A stretch of 64,000 nucleotides of DNA from Alphaproteobacteria bacterium (GCA_018336035.1 JAGXRD010000045.1:1-64000), one strand, 5' to 3'. Shown: positions 43,155 to 53,639, numbered from the stretch's first letter. Notes: generated by a model not told the origin, from the sequence alone. Numbers and translations are program-made.

Positions 43155-43817
43155 CTACTTCAGCTTCTTCGCCTTGCGTTGCCAGTAGTCGCGCTTGGCC
43201 GTATCGGGCGGCATGCCCGGACGGCCATCGGCGTAGAAGCGCACCAGATCCTGGATCGCGGCGGCATAGCCGGCTTTCGCCGCCTGTTCGAGCCAGCGCA
43301 GTTCTTCGATGGGGTCGGCCTTGACGCCCTCGCCGTTGCTGTAGCGGACGGCAAGGATATAGGCCTCGGCCGGATCGCCGAGTTCGGCGGCCTTGCGACC
43401 GGCGCGATAGGCCGCCGGCTTGTTCTTCATGAACCGATAGCAGTCGGCCAGCAACATCCAGGCTTTCAGGTGATCGGGCTGGTCGGCGACGACCATTTCC
43501 AGTTCCTGGGCCGCCTTGGGATATTCGTTGATCAGGGCGGCAAAGCCGGCAAAGCGGTACCGATGCTCGGCGGCGCCGTTGGAGGCGATGACTGCATCGC
43601 GCAGCGCCTGTAGTCCATCGTGATACAGCCCACTGGCGAAATACGCCTGACCGAGCAGGGCGTGCAACTCGGGATCGCGCGGCATCGCGGCAATGGCCTT
43701 CTGGCAGGCCTGAACCTGACCGCGCTGCGCTTCCTCACGGCAGAGCGCGGCATCATCCTGCGCCAGTGCCGGCAAAGCGAGCAGCGACAGAACCAGGCAG
43801 AGCTGCCAGGGTTTCAC
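43155..43817 (-). CDS. Secreted TPR/Sel1-like repeat protein
   Basis: The 220-residue protein has a signal peptide (MKPWQLCLVLSLLALPALAQ) and helical-repeat sequence: TPR-like units at about residues 45-125 (ELHALLGQAYFASGLYHDG; HLKAWMLLADCYRFMKNKPA) and Sel1-like units near the end (DPAEAYILAVRYSNGEGVK; GYAAAIQDLVRFYADGRPGM). It is probably a periplasmic scaffold for protein contacts. Two Cys in the mature N terminus (ALCREE, QACQKA) may form a disulfide. It is the last gene of the minus-strand run, 14 bp after the HIT gene. Confidence 0.8.
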   Translation of the reverse strand: MKPWQLCLVLSLLALPALAQDDAALCREEAQRGQVQACQKAIAAMPRDPELHALLGQAYFASGLYHDGLQALRDAVIASNGAAEHRYRFAGFAALINEYPKAAQELEMVVADQPDHLKAWMLLADCYRFMKNKPAAYRAGRKAAELGDPAEAYILAVRYSNGEGVKADPIEELRWLEQAAKAGYAAAIQDLVRFYADGRPGMPPDTAKRDYWQRKAKKLK

Positions 43818-43831
43818 GGTGTCGCGGCCCG

Positions 43832-44260
43832 CTACAGCCGGGCCCTGATATCAGCGGCCTGTTTAGCGATGACCTCGTGGTCGCCGGGCGACAGGCTCCA
43901 GTTCAGCTTGGCATTGTCGCCCAGCCGGCGCGGCAGCACATGCACATGATAATGCTGCACCGATTGCGCGGCGCCGGGGCCATTGGCCTGCACGATATTG
44001 ACGCCATCATTCGGTACGCAATCGACGACGGCGGCGGCGATCTTCTTTGCCGTGCGGGCTACGGCTGCAACGGCATCGTCACTGGCTTCATGCAGGTTGG
44101 CATAATGCCCCTTGCTCAGCACCAGCGCATGGCCGTGGTTGAAGGGGTTGATGTCCATGATGGCGAAGCTCAGATCGTCTTCGTAGAGTTTGAAGCTCGG
44201 CGCATCGCCTCTGACGATCTTGCAGAAAATGCAGCCATCCTGCTGCGGTAGACCCGCCAT
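43832..44260 (-). CDS. HIT family hydrolase
   Basis: HIT proteins hydrolyse nucleoside phosphoramidates and dinucleotides such as AppppA-type or adenylated compounds. The 142-residue protein shows the histidine triad HYHVHVL (His103, His105, His107) and the N-terminal CIFCKIVRGD with a zinc-type Cys pair and later His in the fold, plus NPFNHGHALVL. It is typical of the bacterial HINT/PKCI-like branch. It lies 51 bp after the DUF482 gene in the same direction. Confidence 0.94.
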   Translation of the reverse strand: MAGLPQQDGCIFCKIVRGDAPSFKLYEDDLSFAIMDINPFNHGHALVLSKGHYANLHEASDDAVAAVARTAKKIAAAVVDCVPNDGVNIVQANGPGAAQSVQHYHVHVLPRRLGDNAKLNWSLSPGDHEVIAKQAADIRARL

Positions 44261-44311
44261 GTCAGTCCCTCCCGAACAAAGCCCGATGTTACCCCGGGTC
44301 AGGAGCGTAGA

Positions 44312-45495
<1,184 letters not shown>

Positions 45496-45499
<4 letters not shown>

Positions 45500-46254
45500 A
45501 CAGCCGTGGTCGACAGATCCTCGAAGATCACATTGTCGGCATGCGCCGCGGCACGGGCGCGCTCGCCGGGCGTGCGCACGGTCCAGCTCAGCAGCGGCAG
45601 GCCGCGCCGCCGCGCTGCCGCGGTGATCTCGGAGGGCAGGTCGCGCACGTCATAGGCGAGGAAATCGGGATTGCCGTAACCGGTCATCAGGGCGCGCTTC
45701 AGTTGCAGTCTGGTGAACCAGTTAAGGCCCTTGGTCATATTGGCAAGGTCGGTGGAGATCTGGCCGCGAATGATCTGCGGCGCGTTCTTCTCGAACCACT
45801 TCACGGTGCGCGGGTTGAATGACTGGATCACGAAGGGGCCGGGATAGTGCTGCAGCATGCGGGCCACGCTGCTTTCCAGCGGACCCACGGGTTCGCCCTT
45901 GTCCTTCTTGATCTCCACCACCAGCGGTACGGCACCCTGCACCAGGTCGAGCAGGTCGCGGAAGCTCGGCACGGTTTCCTCGGTGCCCAGCAGCTTGAGC
46001 GGCTTGAGGTCGGCCAGCGGCATCTGGCAGACGACGCCGTCGCGGCCACACAGCCGCGTCAGGTCGGGATCGTGGAACACCACCACCTGCTTGTCGCCGG
46101 TGATGCGCACGTCAGTTTCGATGGCATAGCCGGCTTCCATCGCCTTGCGGAAGGCGAGCAGCGAATTCTCCGGCACGCCCTTGGCGATGTCATGCAGGCC
46201 GCGATGCGCCACCGGCGTCTTGGTCAGCCATTTCGGAATATCGAGACGCGGCAT
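45496..46254 (-). CDS. Glycerophosphodiester phosphodiesterase (cytoplasmic type)
   Basis: The enzyme would release glycerol 3-phosphate from phospholipid head-group diesters. The 252-residue protein has no signal peptide. The TIM-barrel GDPD motifs are VAHRGLHD, PENSLLAFRKAMEAGYAIET, DVRITGDKQVVVFHDPDLTR and VVEIKKDKG, with the catalytic His/Glu/Asp pattern intact. It overlaps the DUF482 gene and follows the second RidA gene by 9 bp. A second, exported GDPD is encoded at 56763-57737. Confidence 0.92.
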
Positions 46255-46263
46255 GTTGAACTC

Positions 46264-46731
46264 TCAGTGCAGCAGGAAAACGCCATCGGCCTCGAAGGCG
46301 ATGTTCATCGGAAGCGAGGGCGCGGTGGTGGTCGAACGCGCCGGGCGATTGTCCTGGCCGAAAATCTCGGTCAGCACGTCCGTTGCGCCATTGGCGACCT
46401 TCTGCGCGTCCATATAGTCGGCCGTGGTGTTGACCAGGCAGAGCAGCTTGACGCACCGCGCGATGCGGTCCAGGTCGCCGTCGCAGGCGACCTGCATATG
46501 GGCCAGCAGATTGAGTGCCGTCAGCCGCGCGGCGGCATAGCCATCCTCGAAGCTGAGATCGCCACCGACCTTGCCGGCATGACGAATCTCCTTGCCCCAG
46601 GTCGGGCCGACGCCCGCGACATGCACCAGCTTGCCCACCGTGACAAAGCCGACATAGGTCGCCACCGGCACGGGAGCCGGGGGCAGGACGATCCCCAGTT
46701 CCGTCAGGCGTGCGGCGACCTTACCGGCCAT
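46264..46731 (-). CDS. RidA/YjgF family protein (second of tandem pair)
   Basis: RidA proteins hydrolyse reactive enamine/imine intermediates from PLP enzymes, or act as related regulators. The 155-residue protein retains the key Arg (PARSTTTAPSLP) and a Glu in FEADGVF. Compared with its neighbour, the core is more divergent (GKLVHVAGVGPTWGKEIRHA). It starts 2 bp after the stop of the first RidA gene, which points to duplication and specialisation, possibly as a heteromer. Confidence 0.85.
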   Translation of the reverse strand: MAGKVAARLTELGIVLPPAPVPVATYVGFVTVGKLVHVAGVGPTWGKEIRHAGKVGGDLSFEDGYAAARLTALNLLAHMQVACDGDLDRIARCVKLLCLVNTTADYMDAQKVANGATDVLTEIFGQDNRPARSTTTAPSLPMNIAFEADGVFLLH

Positions 46732-46733
46732 GG

Positions 46734-47195
46734 TCAGGCAATCTCGAAAATGGCGTCGACTTCGACCGACACGCCGCGCGGCAGCGACACGGCGCCGACG
46801 GCGAAACGCGCATGCTTGCCGGCATCGCCGAACACTTCGACCATCAGGTCGGAGGCGCCGTTGACCACCTGCGGATGATCGATGAAGTCGGGCGTGCAAT
46901 TGACGAAGCCGCCGACCTTTACGCAGCGCTTGATGCGGTCGAGGCTGCCGCCCAGAGCATGGCGGGCCTGTGAGATGATGTTGAGGCCACAGAGGCGGGC
47001 CGCCTGCTTGCCGGTCTCGAGGTCGACGCCCGCGCCGAGCTTGCCCAGGTAGCGGACTTCGCCGTTGAAGATGGTGATCTGGCCGGCGACGAACAGCAGA
47101 TTGCCGGCGATCACGGTCGGCACGTAATTGGCTGCCGGGGCGGCGGGGTTCGGCAGTTCGATCTTGAGGGCGGCGAGGCGGGCGTCGTGGCTCAT
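46734..47195 (-). CDS. RidA/YjgF family protein (first of tandem pair)
   Basis: The 153-residue protein has the RidA fold: PAANYVPTVIAGNLLFVAGQ, then GKLGAGVDLETGKQAARLCG, and the conserved Arg in HARFAVGAVSLPRGVSVEVD, where the substrate carboxylate is held. The N-terminal half is of the longer, alphaproteobacterial form (SHDARLAALKIELPNPAAPA). It leads a tightly packed minus-strand run (RidA, RidA, GDPD, DUF482, HIT, TPR). No amino-acid catabolic gene accompanies it. Confidence 0.88.
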   Translation of the reverse strand: MSHDARLAALKIELPNPAAPAANYVPTVIAGNLLFVAGQITIFNGEVRYLGKLGAGVDLETGKQAARLCGLNIISQARHALGGSLDRIKRCVKVGGFVNCTPDFIDHPQVVNGASDLMVEVFGDAGKHARFAVGAVSLPRGVSVEVDAIFEIA

Positions 47196-47293
47196 GGTGC
47201 AATCCTGAAGCTGACAGTGGATCGATACTGTCTAGCCCGGATGGCGCGCTGCTGGCAACGCGCCAGCAGGAAAGGCCATAGCTTTGAAGAGGA

Positions 47294-48004
47294 TCAGTCG
47301 CGGCGATCGTGCTTACGGATATACATGGCGCGGTCGCAATCGCGCAGCAGGGTCGGCAGGTCGGTGCCGCCCTCGTAGCTGGACAGGCCGTAGCTGATAC
47401 CGACCGGGATCAGCGCGTCGGCGAAGCGCAGTGGCTGTTTTTCCACGCGGGTGGCCAGTTCGGAGAGGCGGATCTCGGCCTGGTCCCGGGTCGCGCCGGG
47501 CATGGCCAGCACGAATTCGTCGCCATGCAGGCGTGCGAGACAGTCGGTGGCACGGGCGGCAGGCTGCAGCCGCAGGGCAATCTGGCATAGCACGGCGTCG
47601 CCGGCAGCATGGCCGTGGCGGTCGTTGATGGCCTTGAAACGGTCGAGATCGAGGAAGGCCAGCGTGCCGCCATGACCGTCGCGGCCGGCGCGGGCCAGAT
47701 CGGCGGCCATAAAGGCCTCGAAGGCGCGGCGGTTGGGCAGGCCAGTCAGTTCATCGGTGGTCGACAGGGCTTCCAGTTCCGCTATGCGCTGGGCCTGGTC
47801 GATCAGGCGCTGCTCGCTTTCTGCGGCGGCGGTCAGAATCTGCTCCACAAGGCCGCGCTTCACCGGATCCGGGTCGCGGCGCAGCGCCAGGCGCAGGCGC
47901 AGCACCAGGCTGGCAAAGCCGGTGGACGGCGGCGCGAGGTGGGCTTGGCCTGCCAGGGTGGACAGGGGCCATTCAGTCAGCGGGGTGTCGTTTGCAGGCA
48001 TCAT
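47294..48004 (-). CDS. GGDEF-domain protein with variant HGDEF signature
   Basis: The 236-residue soluble protein has an N-terminal helical stretch (residues 1-80, ending in coiled coil RIAELEALST) and a GGDEF domain with DELTGLPNRRAFEAFMAADL. The active-loop motif is LHGDEF, i.e. His replaces the first Gly, while the product-inhibition I-site RATD (RxxD, five residues ahead) is kept. It may still make c-di-GMP, or bind it or a different dinucleotide. No EAL or sensor domain is present. It lies just upstream of the RidA run with a 98-bp gap. Confidence 0.85.
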   Translation of the reverse strand: MMPANDTPLTEWPLSTLAGQAHLAPPSTGFASLVLRLRLALRRDPDPVKRGLVEQILTAAAESEQRLIDQAQRIAELEALSTTDELTGLPNRRAFEAFMAADLARAGRDGHGGTLAFLDLDRFKAINDRHGHAAGDAVLCQIALRLQPAARATDCLARLHGDEFVLAMPGATRDQAEIRLSELATRVEKQPLRFADALIPVGISYGLSSYEGGTDLPTLLRDCDRAMYIRKHDRRD

Positions 48005-48155
48005 GGTACGGGTTCCTCACAGCTGACAAAGCAAGCCATGTGCCAACAGGAAAGCCCGGAAAACCGCGATTATCTGTTTTGGGGTTGAGGCAGATTTTGC
48101 CGCCTTCCCAAGGACTTACCCTTAACAGGATGGCGGGATTGCGGCGCAGGCCCCG

Positions 48156-49115
48156 CTATAGGGGGTAAGGTGCCGGCCGGCCCTGCAGCACGGCATCGAT
48201 ATTGTCGAGCGCCATGAAGCCCATCCGGTCGCGGGTTTCCACCGTGGCGCTGCCCAGATGCGGCAGCAGATAGGCATGGGGCAGGTTCAGATAGGCGGGG
48301 TTCAACTGCGGCTCGCCGGCAAAGACGTCCAGTCCGGCGGCGCGCAGCCAGCCGGTCTTCAGTGCGGCAATCAGCGCCTCGTCATCCACCATGTCGCCCC
48401 GGGCGGTGTTCACCACGATGGCGCCCTGCGGCATGCGGGCAATGGCCTCGGCATTCAGGACATGCCGGGTTTCCGGCGTGGAGGGTGCATTGATCGACAG
48501 GATGTCGCTCACCGCCAGCAGATCGTTCAGATGCTCGTGGAATACCGCGCCCTGTTCTTCGGCTGCCGGCAGCCGGCGGCGGTTGTGATAATGAATCTGC
48601 AGGCCGAAGGCGCGGGCGCGCTCGGCTACGGCCTGGCCGATTCGACCCATGCCGAAAATTCCCAGCCGTTTGCCGCTGAAATCGATGCCCAGCAGCATGG
48701 TCGAGGTCCAGCCCTGCCATTCGCCCCGACGTACCATCTGCTGCGCTTCGTAGCCGCGCCGGGCGGCGCCCAGCATCAGCAGCATGGCGATATTGGCGGT
48801 TGCTTCGGTCATGGCGCCGGGCGTATTCGCCGCCACGATGCCGCGCGCACGGCAGGCGGCGACATCGATATGCTCGTAGCCGACCGAGAAGGTCGCAATC
48901 ACCTTCAGCCGTGCCGGCAGGCGGTCGATCAGCGACGGCGTGATCTTCTCCGAGGTGCAGATCAGCATCGCATCGGCATCGGCGGCCCGGGCGGCCAGTT
49001 CATCGGCGGTGTAGATACGGTCATCCGGATTGAGGCGGGCGTCATAGTCGCGGCTCACCCGGGCCTCAACGGCCGGCGGCAACTTTCGGGTGACGAAAAC
49101 TGTCGGCCTGCTCAT
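48156..49115 (-). CDS. D-2-hydroxyacid dehydrogenase (glyoxylate/hydroxypyruvate reductase type)
   Basis: The enzyme reduces a 2-oxoacid such as glyoxylate or hydroxypyruvate with NAD(P)H. The 319-residue protein has the family pattern: LKVIATFSVGYEHIDVAACR, the Rossmann glycine motif GIFGMGRIGQAVAERARAFG, catalytic Arg in NTARGDMVDD, Glu in FAGEP and His in LPHLGSAT. It ends without a regulatory ACT domain, so it is not SerA. The gene stands alone between the GGDEF gene and the EipB gene. Confidence 0.92.
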   Translation of the reverse strand: MSRPTVFVTRKLPPAVEARVSRDYDARLNPDDRIYTADELAARAADADAMLICTSEKITPSLIDRLPARLKVIATFSVGYEHIDVAACRARGIVAANTPGAMTEATANIAMLLMLGAARRGYEAQQMVRRGEWQGWTSTMLLGIDFSGKRLGIFGMGRIGQAVAERARAFGLQIHYHNRRRLPAAEEQGAVFHEHLNDLLAVSDILSINAPSTPETRHVLNAEAIARMPQGAIVVNTARGDMVDDEALIAALKTGWLRAAGLDVFAGEPQLNPAYLNLPHAYLLPHLGSATVETRDRMGFMALDNIDAVLQGRPAPYPL

Positions 49116-49208
49116 GCACCCTCCAATCTTGGCGTGTGTCGCCCGATTCCATTCCGGAAGATCCGGCCGGTTTCATTCCATCGGCGCTGGCGCTATTCTT
49201 AACGCCAT

Positions 49209-50102
49209 ATGTTGCTACCAGCTACAGACAGGCATGGCCGCAGAATGATGGCCCGGATCGGTACAGATGCATCCCGCGGCGCGTTGCTGCGTCGCGCGCT
49301 CCTGCTGGCGGTGCTGCTGCTTGGCGTCATTGCACAGCCGAGCCAGGCCTCCGATACCGATCTGCAGGCGGTGGCGCGCAATCTGGCCAGCCATCGTGCG
49401 TTCTATACGCTGTCGGTCGCGCGGCTCGATCCGCGCAATTATCGCCATGGCATAGCCGGTGGCCTGAGCCTGGAATTCGTGCATGCCTGCGATGGCTATG
49501 TGCTCAATCAGCGCTTCGTGATCGAGACCACGACGGATGACGGCACCATCCTGAACAACATGGTGCTGAATTCCTGGGAGGCGCTGGACGGCAAGAGCTT
49601 CCGATTCAAGTTGCGTGATGAAGTGAATGGCGACGTCGAGCAGGAACTGAAGGGCGAGGGCAAGCTGAGCAGCCGGGGCGGCAGCGTGACCTTCACGCAG
49701 CCGGAAGACACCGATCTCGACCTGCCGCCGATGACCATGTTCCCGACCGAGCATACCGTGCGCCTGCTGACGCTGGCGCGCAGCGGCGGCAACTGGCTGC
49801 AGGCCAGCATCTATGATGGCGCATCGGCGGATGCCTATAGCGAAGTTGGCGGTTTCATCGGCGGTGAACTGCCGGTGGAAACCGGTGCCAATCCTGTCGT
49901 GGCGTCACTGAAGGGCCAGCGTTCCTGGCGTATCCGGCTGGCCTATTTTACATCGGAAAAGACGCAGGACACGCCGGATTACGAGATTGCCTATCGCCTG
50001 TACGAAAACGGCGTGGCCGACGATATCGTCTTCGATTATGGCGATTATGCGATCCGCGCCACGCTGAAGCTGCTCGAACTCAAGCCGCGCGACGCCTGCT
50101 GA
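49209..50102 (+). CDS. EipB/DUF1849 family periplasmic protein
   Basis: The protein belongs to the DUF1849 family, whose Brucella member EipB is a periplasmic beta-spiral protein needed for envelope integrity. The 297-residue product has a hydrophobic export segment (ALLLAVLLLGVIAQPSQASD), then the diagnostic SHRAFYTLSVAR. Cys94 (HACDGY) and the C-terminal Cys297 are the family's conserved disulfide pair. Starts at 49209 or the ATG-ATG at 49245/49248 are possible; none has a strong ribosome binding site. It is convergent with the ROK kinase gene, directly adjacent. Confidence 0.88.
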   Translation: MLLPATDRHGRRMMARIGTDASRGALLRRALLLAVLLLGVIAQPSQASDTDLQAVARNLASHRAFYTLSVARLDPRNYRHGIAGGLSLEFVHACDGYVLNQRFVIETTTDDGTILNNMVLNSWEALDGKSFRFKLRDEVNGDVEQELKGEGKLSSRGGSVTFTQPEDTDLDLPPMTMFPTEHTVRLLTLARSGGNWLQASIYDGASADAYSEVGGFIGGELPVETGANPVVASLKGQRSWRIRLAYFTSEKTQDTPDYEIAYRLYENGVADDIVFDYGDYAIRATLKLLELKPRDAC

Positions 50103-51014
50103 TCACTGCTCCGCAGGCCAGAGCCAGGCCGCGCCGCGCACGCCCGAACTGTCACCGTGTCTGTTTTTCACCAGCGGCGTGACAACCGTGTCAGAGAATA
50201 CGAAAGCACCCCACAGCTTCGGCACATTGCGGTAGAGCCGGTCCTGGTTCGACATGCCGCCGCCCAGCACCACGATATCCGGATCAAGCACGTTGAGGAT
50301 CGCGGCAAGGCCGCGCGCCAGCCGGTGTTCGTAACGCTGCAATGCGGCTTCAGCCTGTGCATCGCCGGCATCTGCCGCTGCAACGATATCAGCGCCTTTC
50401 AGGTCGCGACCGGTCTGGTCGCGGAAATCGCGTTCCAGCCCGGTGCCGGCCATGAAGGTTTCCTGGCAGCCGAATTTGCCGCAGTAGCATTTCGGTCCGG
50501 GCAGTTCGTCCGGCTGCGGCCAGGGCAGGGGATTGTGGCCCCATTCCCCGGCGATGGAGTTCGGACCCGACACGATGCGCCCATCCACCACGATGCCGGA
50601 GCCGCAGCCGGTGCCGAGAATGACCCCGAAAACGACGCCATGACCGGCGCCGGCGCCGTCACTGGCTTCCGACAATGCGAAGCAGTTCGCGTCGTTGGCC
50701 AGCCGCACAGGGCGTCCGGTTGCCTCCGCCAGATCGCGATCCAGCGGATGACCGATCAGCCAGACCGAGTTGGCGTTCTTGATCAGGCCGGTGGCCGGCG
50801 AAATCGTGCCGGGAATCCCGACACCGATAGGTCCGGTGGCATTGGCCTCGCTTTCCACGGCCTGCGCCAGGTCGCGCAGGGCGGTAACAGTCGCCTGATA
50901 ATCGCCGCGCGGCGCGGGTACGCGACGGCGCGCCCGGATCGTGCCATCGCCCTCAAGTGCGATGGCTTCGATCTTGGTGCCGCCGAGGTCTATGCCGATA
51001 CGTATGTTGCTCAT
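50103..51014 (-). CDS. ROK family sugar kinase (fructokinase-like)
   Basis: The enzyme phosphorylates a hexose with ATP. The 303-residue protein starts IRIGIDLGGTKIEAIALEGD (phosphate-1 motif) and contains GPIGVGIPGTI, LANDANCFALSEA with the catalytic Asp, GTGCGSGIVVDGRI and the ROK zinc motif KCYCGKFGCQE, preceded by GEWGHNPLPWP. This pattern fits fructo-/manno-kinases. It precedes a HAD-family gene on the same strand by 10 bp. Confidence 0.92.
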   Translation of the reverse strand: MSNIRIGIDLGGTKIEAIALEGDGTIRARRRVPAPRGDYQATVTALRDLAQAVESEANATGPIGVGIPGTISPATGLIKNANSVWLIGHPLDRDLAEATGRPVRLANDANCFALSEASDGAGAGHGVVFGVILGTGCGSGIVVDGRIVSGPNSIAGEWGHNPLPWPQPDELPGPKCYCGKFGCQETFMAGTGLERDFRDQTGRDLKGADIVAAADAGDAQAEAALQRYEHRLARGLAAILNVLDPDIVVLGGGMSNQDRLYRNVPKLWGAFVFSDTVVTPLVKNRHGDSSGVRGAAWLWPAEQ

Positions 51015-51024
51015 CTACTCCAGA

Positions 51025-51726
51025 TCACGGTTGCGCGAGGAGGTTCTGGATATGCGCCAGCATGTCCGGCCAGGTGTCGGCGCGATGATGGCAGTGGGGC
51101 GCCGGGCCGAGCAGGGCAGCGAGCCGCGTATCGGCAATGTAATGCAGCCGATGCACCGCCGGGGCCATCTCGGCGACGGAGGTGTGATTGTGCGGGATGT
51201 CGTCGACGAACACGGCCGGGGACAGCGTCTGCTTCAGCATGAAGGCCACGGCCGGGCCCTTGGGGCCGGTATTGGCGATCAGCGGGAATGCCATGCCGTG
51301 ACGCGCCAGTGCGCGAATCCGTGCCTCCCGGGCTGGCATCGGCACATTGCTCAGCACCACCACCTGCGCGGTCCGGCTCAACTCAGCCAGGGCCTGTGCG
51401 GCGCCCTCGACCGGTTCCAGTTCCTCGGTCGCCTCGGCGAAAAATCGCTGCAGCAAGGGATGCAGGATTTCCGCGGCGACAGGAGCATTGTCGCGGCGCT
51501 GGCGGATATTGCCGTGCAGCGCATACGACGCCCAGTCGAAGTAAAGGTCGCGGCTTTCCAGGAATCGCTCCAGGCCGCGCATGAAGTAAAACAGCACCTC
51601 GTCGGCATCTACGATGACCAGAGGTTTCCCATGCGTCAGGGTGAGGGTGCCGAGCTGCTCGGCTACCGGGGCGGGAAGCTGTGTCGGATCAGGGATTTTT
51701 GTGCTCATCGGCTGCTGGAATGTCAT
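51025..51726 (-). CDS. HAD-superfamily hydrolase-like protein
   Basis: The 233-residue protein has HAD motifs: IVDADEVLFYFM (motif I, Asp-Ala-Asp), VVLSNVP (motif II Ser), GPKGPAV (motif III Lys) and VFVDDIPHN (motif IV). Its cap is helical (FMRGLERFLESRDLYFDWAS). A phosphatase role is likely but the substrate is unknown. It sits immediately upstream of the ROK kinase gene, so a sugar-phosphate substrate is an inference from context. A shorter start (18 bp downstream) is possible. Confidence 0.75.
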   Translation of the reverse strand: MTFQQPMSTKIPDPTQLPAPVAEQLGTLTLTHGKPLVIVDADEVLFYFMRGLERFLESRDLYFDWASYALHGNIRQRRDNAPVAAEILHPLLQRFFAEATEELEPVEGAAQALAELSRTAQVVVLSNVPMPAREARIRALARHGMAFPLIANTGPKGPAVAFMLKQTLSPAVFVDDIPHNHTSVAEMAPAVHRLHYIADTRLAALLGPAPHCHHRADTWPDMLAHIQNLLAQP

Positions 51727-51827
51727 GGTAAACGGCTTGGCCCGGCCGGTGGGGAATGATACAAAATACTGGATACGCAGGGAAAACGGCGCGTGCCGCA
51801 GCAGATACTATCCGGGGACGGGGGCTG

Positions 51828-52202
51828 ATGAGCAAGACTGTACTGATCGTCGAGGACAACGAACTCAATATGAAGTTGTTCCACGACCTGCTGGATGCCC
51901 ATGGCTACCAGACCCTGCAGACCAAGGATGGCATGGAAGCCTTGGCCATGGTGCGCAAGCACCGGCCCGACCTGATTCTGATGGATATCCAGCTGCCCGA
52001 AGTGTCTGGCCTGGAAGTGATCAAATGGATCAAGGAAGACGATAACCTGCGCAGCATCCCGGTGGTGGCCGTGACCGCGTTTGCCATGAAGGGCGACGAG
52101 GAAAAGATGCGCGAAGGCGGCTGCGACGCCTATATCGCCAAGCCCATTTCGGTCGGCAGGTTCATCGAGACTGTGAAGCAGTTCCTCGAGCCGAAGGCCT
52201 GA
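51828..52202 (+). CDS. divK: Cell-cycle response regulator DivK
   Basis: DivK is a single-domain response regulator that links histidine kinases (DivJ, PleC) to CtrA control of the alphaproteobacterial cell cycle. The 124-residue protein reads [20 protein letters not shown] and has the phosphoacceptor Asp53 ([13 protein letters not shown]), the acidic pocket and Lys in AKPISVGRF. No output domain is present. ATG 51828 with GGGG upstream was chosen over an unsupported longer frame. pleD follows after 22 bp, the conserved divK-pleD arrangement. Confidence 0.96.
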   Translation: MSKTVLIVEDNELNMKLFHDLLDAHGYQTLQTKDGMEALAMVRKHRPDLILMDIQLPEVSGLEVIKWIKEDDNLRSIPVVAVTAFAMKGDEEKMREGGCDAYIAKPISVGRFIETVKQFLEPKA

Positions 52203-52224
52203 GATTTAGCGCCCGAGTGATCCG

Positions 52225-53589
52225 ATGACCGCACGCATTCTGGTCGTCGACGACATCCGCACCAACATCAAGGTGCTGGAAGCCAAGCTGACCAGCGAAT
52301 ATTACGAGGTGATTGCGGCGAGCAATGGCCCGGAGGCGCTTGAAGCCGCCGTGAGCCAGAAGCCCGACCTGATCCTGCTCGACGTGATGATGCCGGGCAT
52401 GGACGGGTTTGAGGTCTGCCGCCGGCTGAAGGCCAATCCCGATACAGCGCATGTGCCGGTGATCATGGTGACGGCACTCGGCGATCCCGAGGATCGCGTA
52501 CAGGGGCTGAGCGCCGGCGCCGATGATTTCCTGACCAAGCCGGTCGACGACACCGCGATGTTTGCGCGTGTGCGCTCGCTGCTACGCGTCAAGCTGATGC
52601 TGGACGAGTTGCGCATGCGCGAGCGCACTTCGGCGTCGCTGGGCGTGATTTCGCCGCCGGTACCGAGCCTGCATGAAGATTACGCCGCCGCGCAGATCCT
52701 GCTGGTGGAAGACAATCCGCGTGATCAGGTCCGCCTGCAACGCATGATCGAAGGCCAGTTCCGTACGGAGATGACGGCCGACGGTATGGACGCGCTGAAC
52801 CGTGCGCGCCAGACCGAATACGACTCCGTGGTGGTCAGTCTGAGCCTGCAGAATCCCGATGGTTTGCGACTTTGCTCGCAGTTCCGCACCACTGAGGAAA
52901 CCCGCAATGTGCCGATCCTGCTGCTGGTCGGGCCGGACGACCAGAAGCAGCTGGTGAAGGGTCTGGAGATCGGCGTCACCGATTATGTGGTGCGCCCGAT
53001 CGACCGCAACGAATTCATCGCCCGCCTGCGCGCCCAGGTGCGCCGCAAGCGCTACCAGGATCGCCTGCGCCTGCATTACCAGCAGAGCATGGAGATGGCG
53101 GTCACCGATCCGCTGACCGGCCTGTACAATCGCCGCTACATGGCCTCGCATCTCGCCACCCTGCTGACGCAGAGCGCCAGCCAGCATGGCATATCCGTCG
53201 CGATCATCGATCTCGATCACTTCAAGCTGGTCAACGACACGCATGGCCATCCGGTTGGCGACGATGTGCTGCGTGAAGTGGGCAACCGCATCGTGCGCAA
53301 CATCCGCGGCATCGACATGGCCTGCCGTTATGGCGGCGAGGAATTCGTCGTGCTGATGCCCGATACCGATCTGGAATCGTCCGAGGTGGTGGCCAGTCGA
53401 TTGCTTAATGCGATCGGCGGCAAGCCGGTGGTGACCCGTAGCGCCGGCGAGATGACCGTCACCTGCTCGATCGGCTGCACGTCGTCGCTCGAGAGCGATA
53501 CCGCCGACACCCTGCTCAAACGCGCCGACGATGCGCTCTACGAAGCGAAGCACGGCGGACGCAACCGCATCGTCTATCGCCGGTCCTGA
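52225..53589 (+). CDS. pleD: Response regulator diguanylate cyclase PleD
   Basis: PleD makes c-di-GMP after phosphorylation and drives the motile-to-sessile transition. The 454-residue protein has REC1 with Asp53 (DLILLDVMMPGMDG), a pseudo-receiver REC2 in which the Asp is Ser (YDSVVVSLSLQNPDG), and a GGDEF domain with RYGGEEF. The inhibitory I-site RGID is present five residues before GGEEF. This matches Caulobacter PleD in order. It is co-directional with divK and ends 24 bp before a bidirectional terminator. Confidence 0.97.
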   Translation: MTARILVVDDIRTNIKVLEAKLTSEYYEVIAASNGPEALEAAVSQKPDLILLDVMMPGMDGFEVCRRLKANPDTAHVPVIMVTALGDPEDRVQGLSAGADDFLTKPVDDTAMFARVRSLLRVKLMLDELRMRERTSASLGVISPPVPSLHEDYAAAQILLVEDNPRDQVRLQRMIEGQFRTEMTADGMDALNRARQTEYDSVVVSLSLQNPDGLRLCSQFRTTEETRNVPILLLVGPDDQKQLVKGLEIGVTDYVVRPIDRNEFIARLRAQVRRKRYQDRLRLHYQQSMEMAVTDPLTGLYNRRYMASHLATLLTQSASQHGISVAIIDLDHFKLVNDTHGHPVGDDVLREVGNRIVRNIRGIDMACRYGGEEFVVLMPDTDLESSEVVASRLLNAIGGKPVVTRSAGEMTVTCSIGCTSSLESDTADTLLKRADDALYEAKHGGRNRIVYRRS

Positions 53590-53613
53590 CGGGGCTGCAT
53601 GGCAGACAAACGA

Positions 53614-53639
53614 AAAGCCCCGCCGGAAGGCGGGGCTTT
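53614..53639. terminator. Bidirectional intrinsic terminator between pleD and rpmG
   Basis: AAAGCCCCGCC (53614-53624) pairs with GGCGGGGCTTT (53629-53639) around loop GGAA. On the plus strand it is followed by GTTCTTTC and on the minus strand by T-rich sequence, so it can end both convergent transcripts. Confidence 0.92.
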
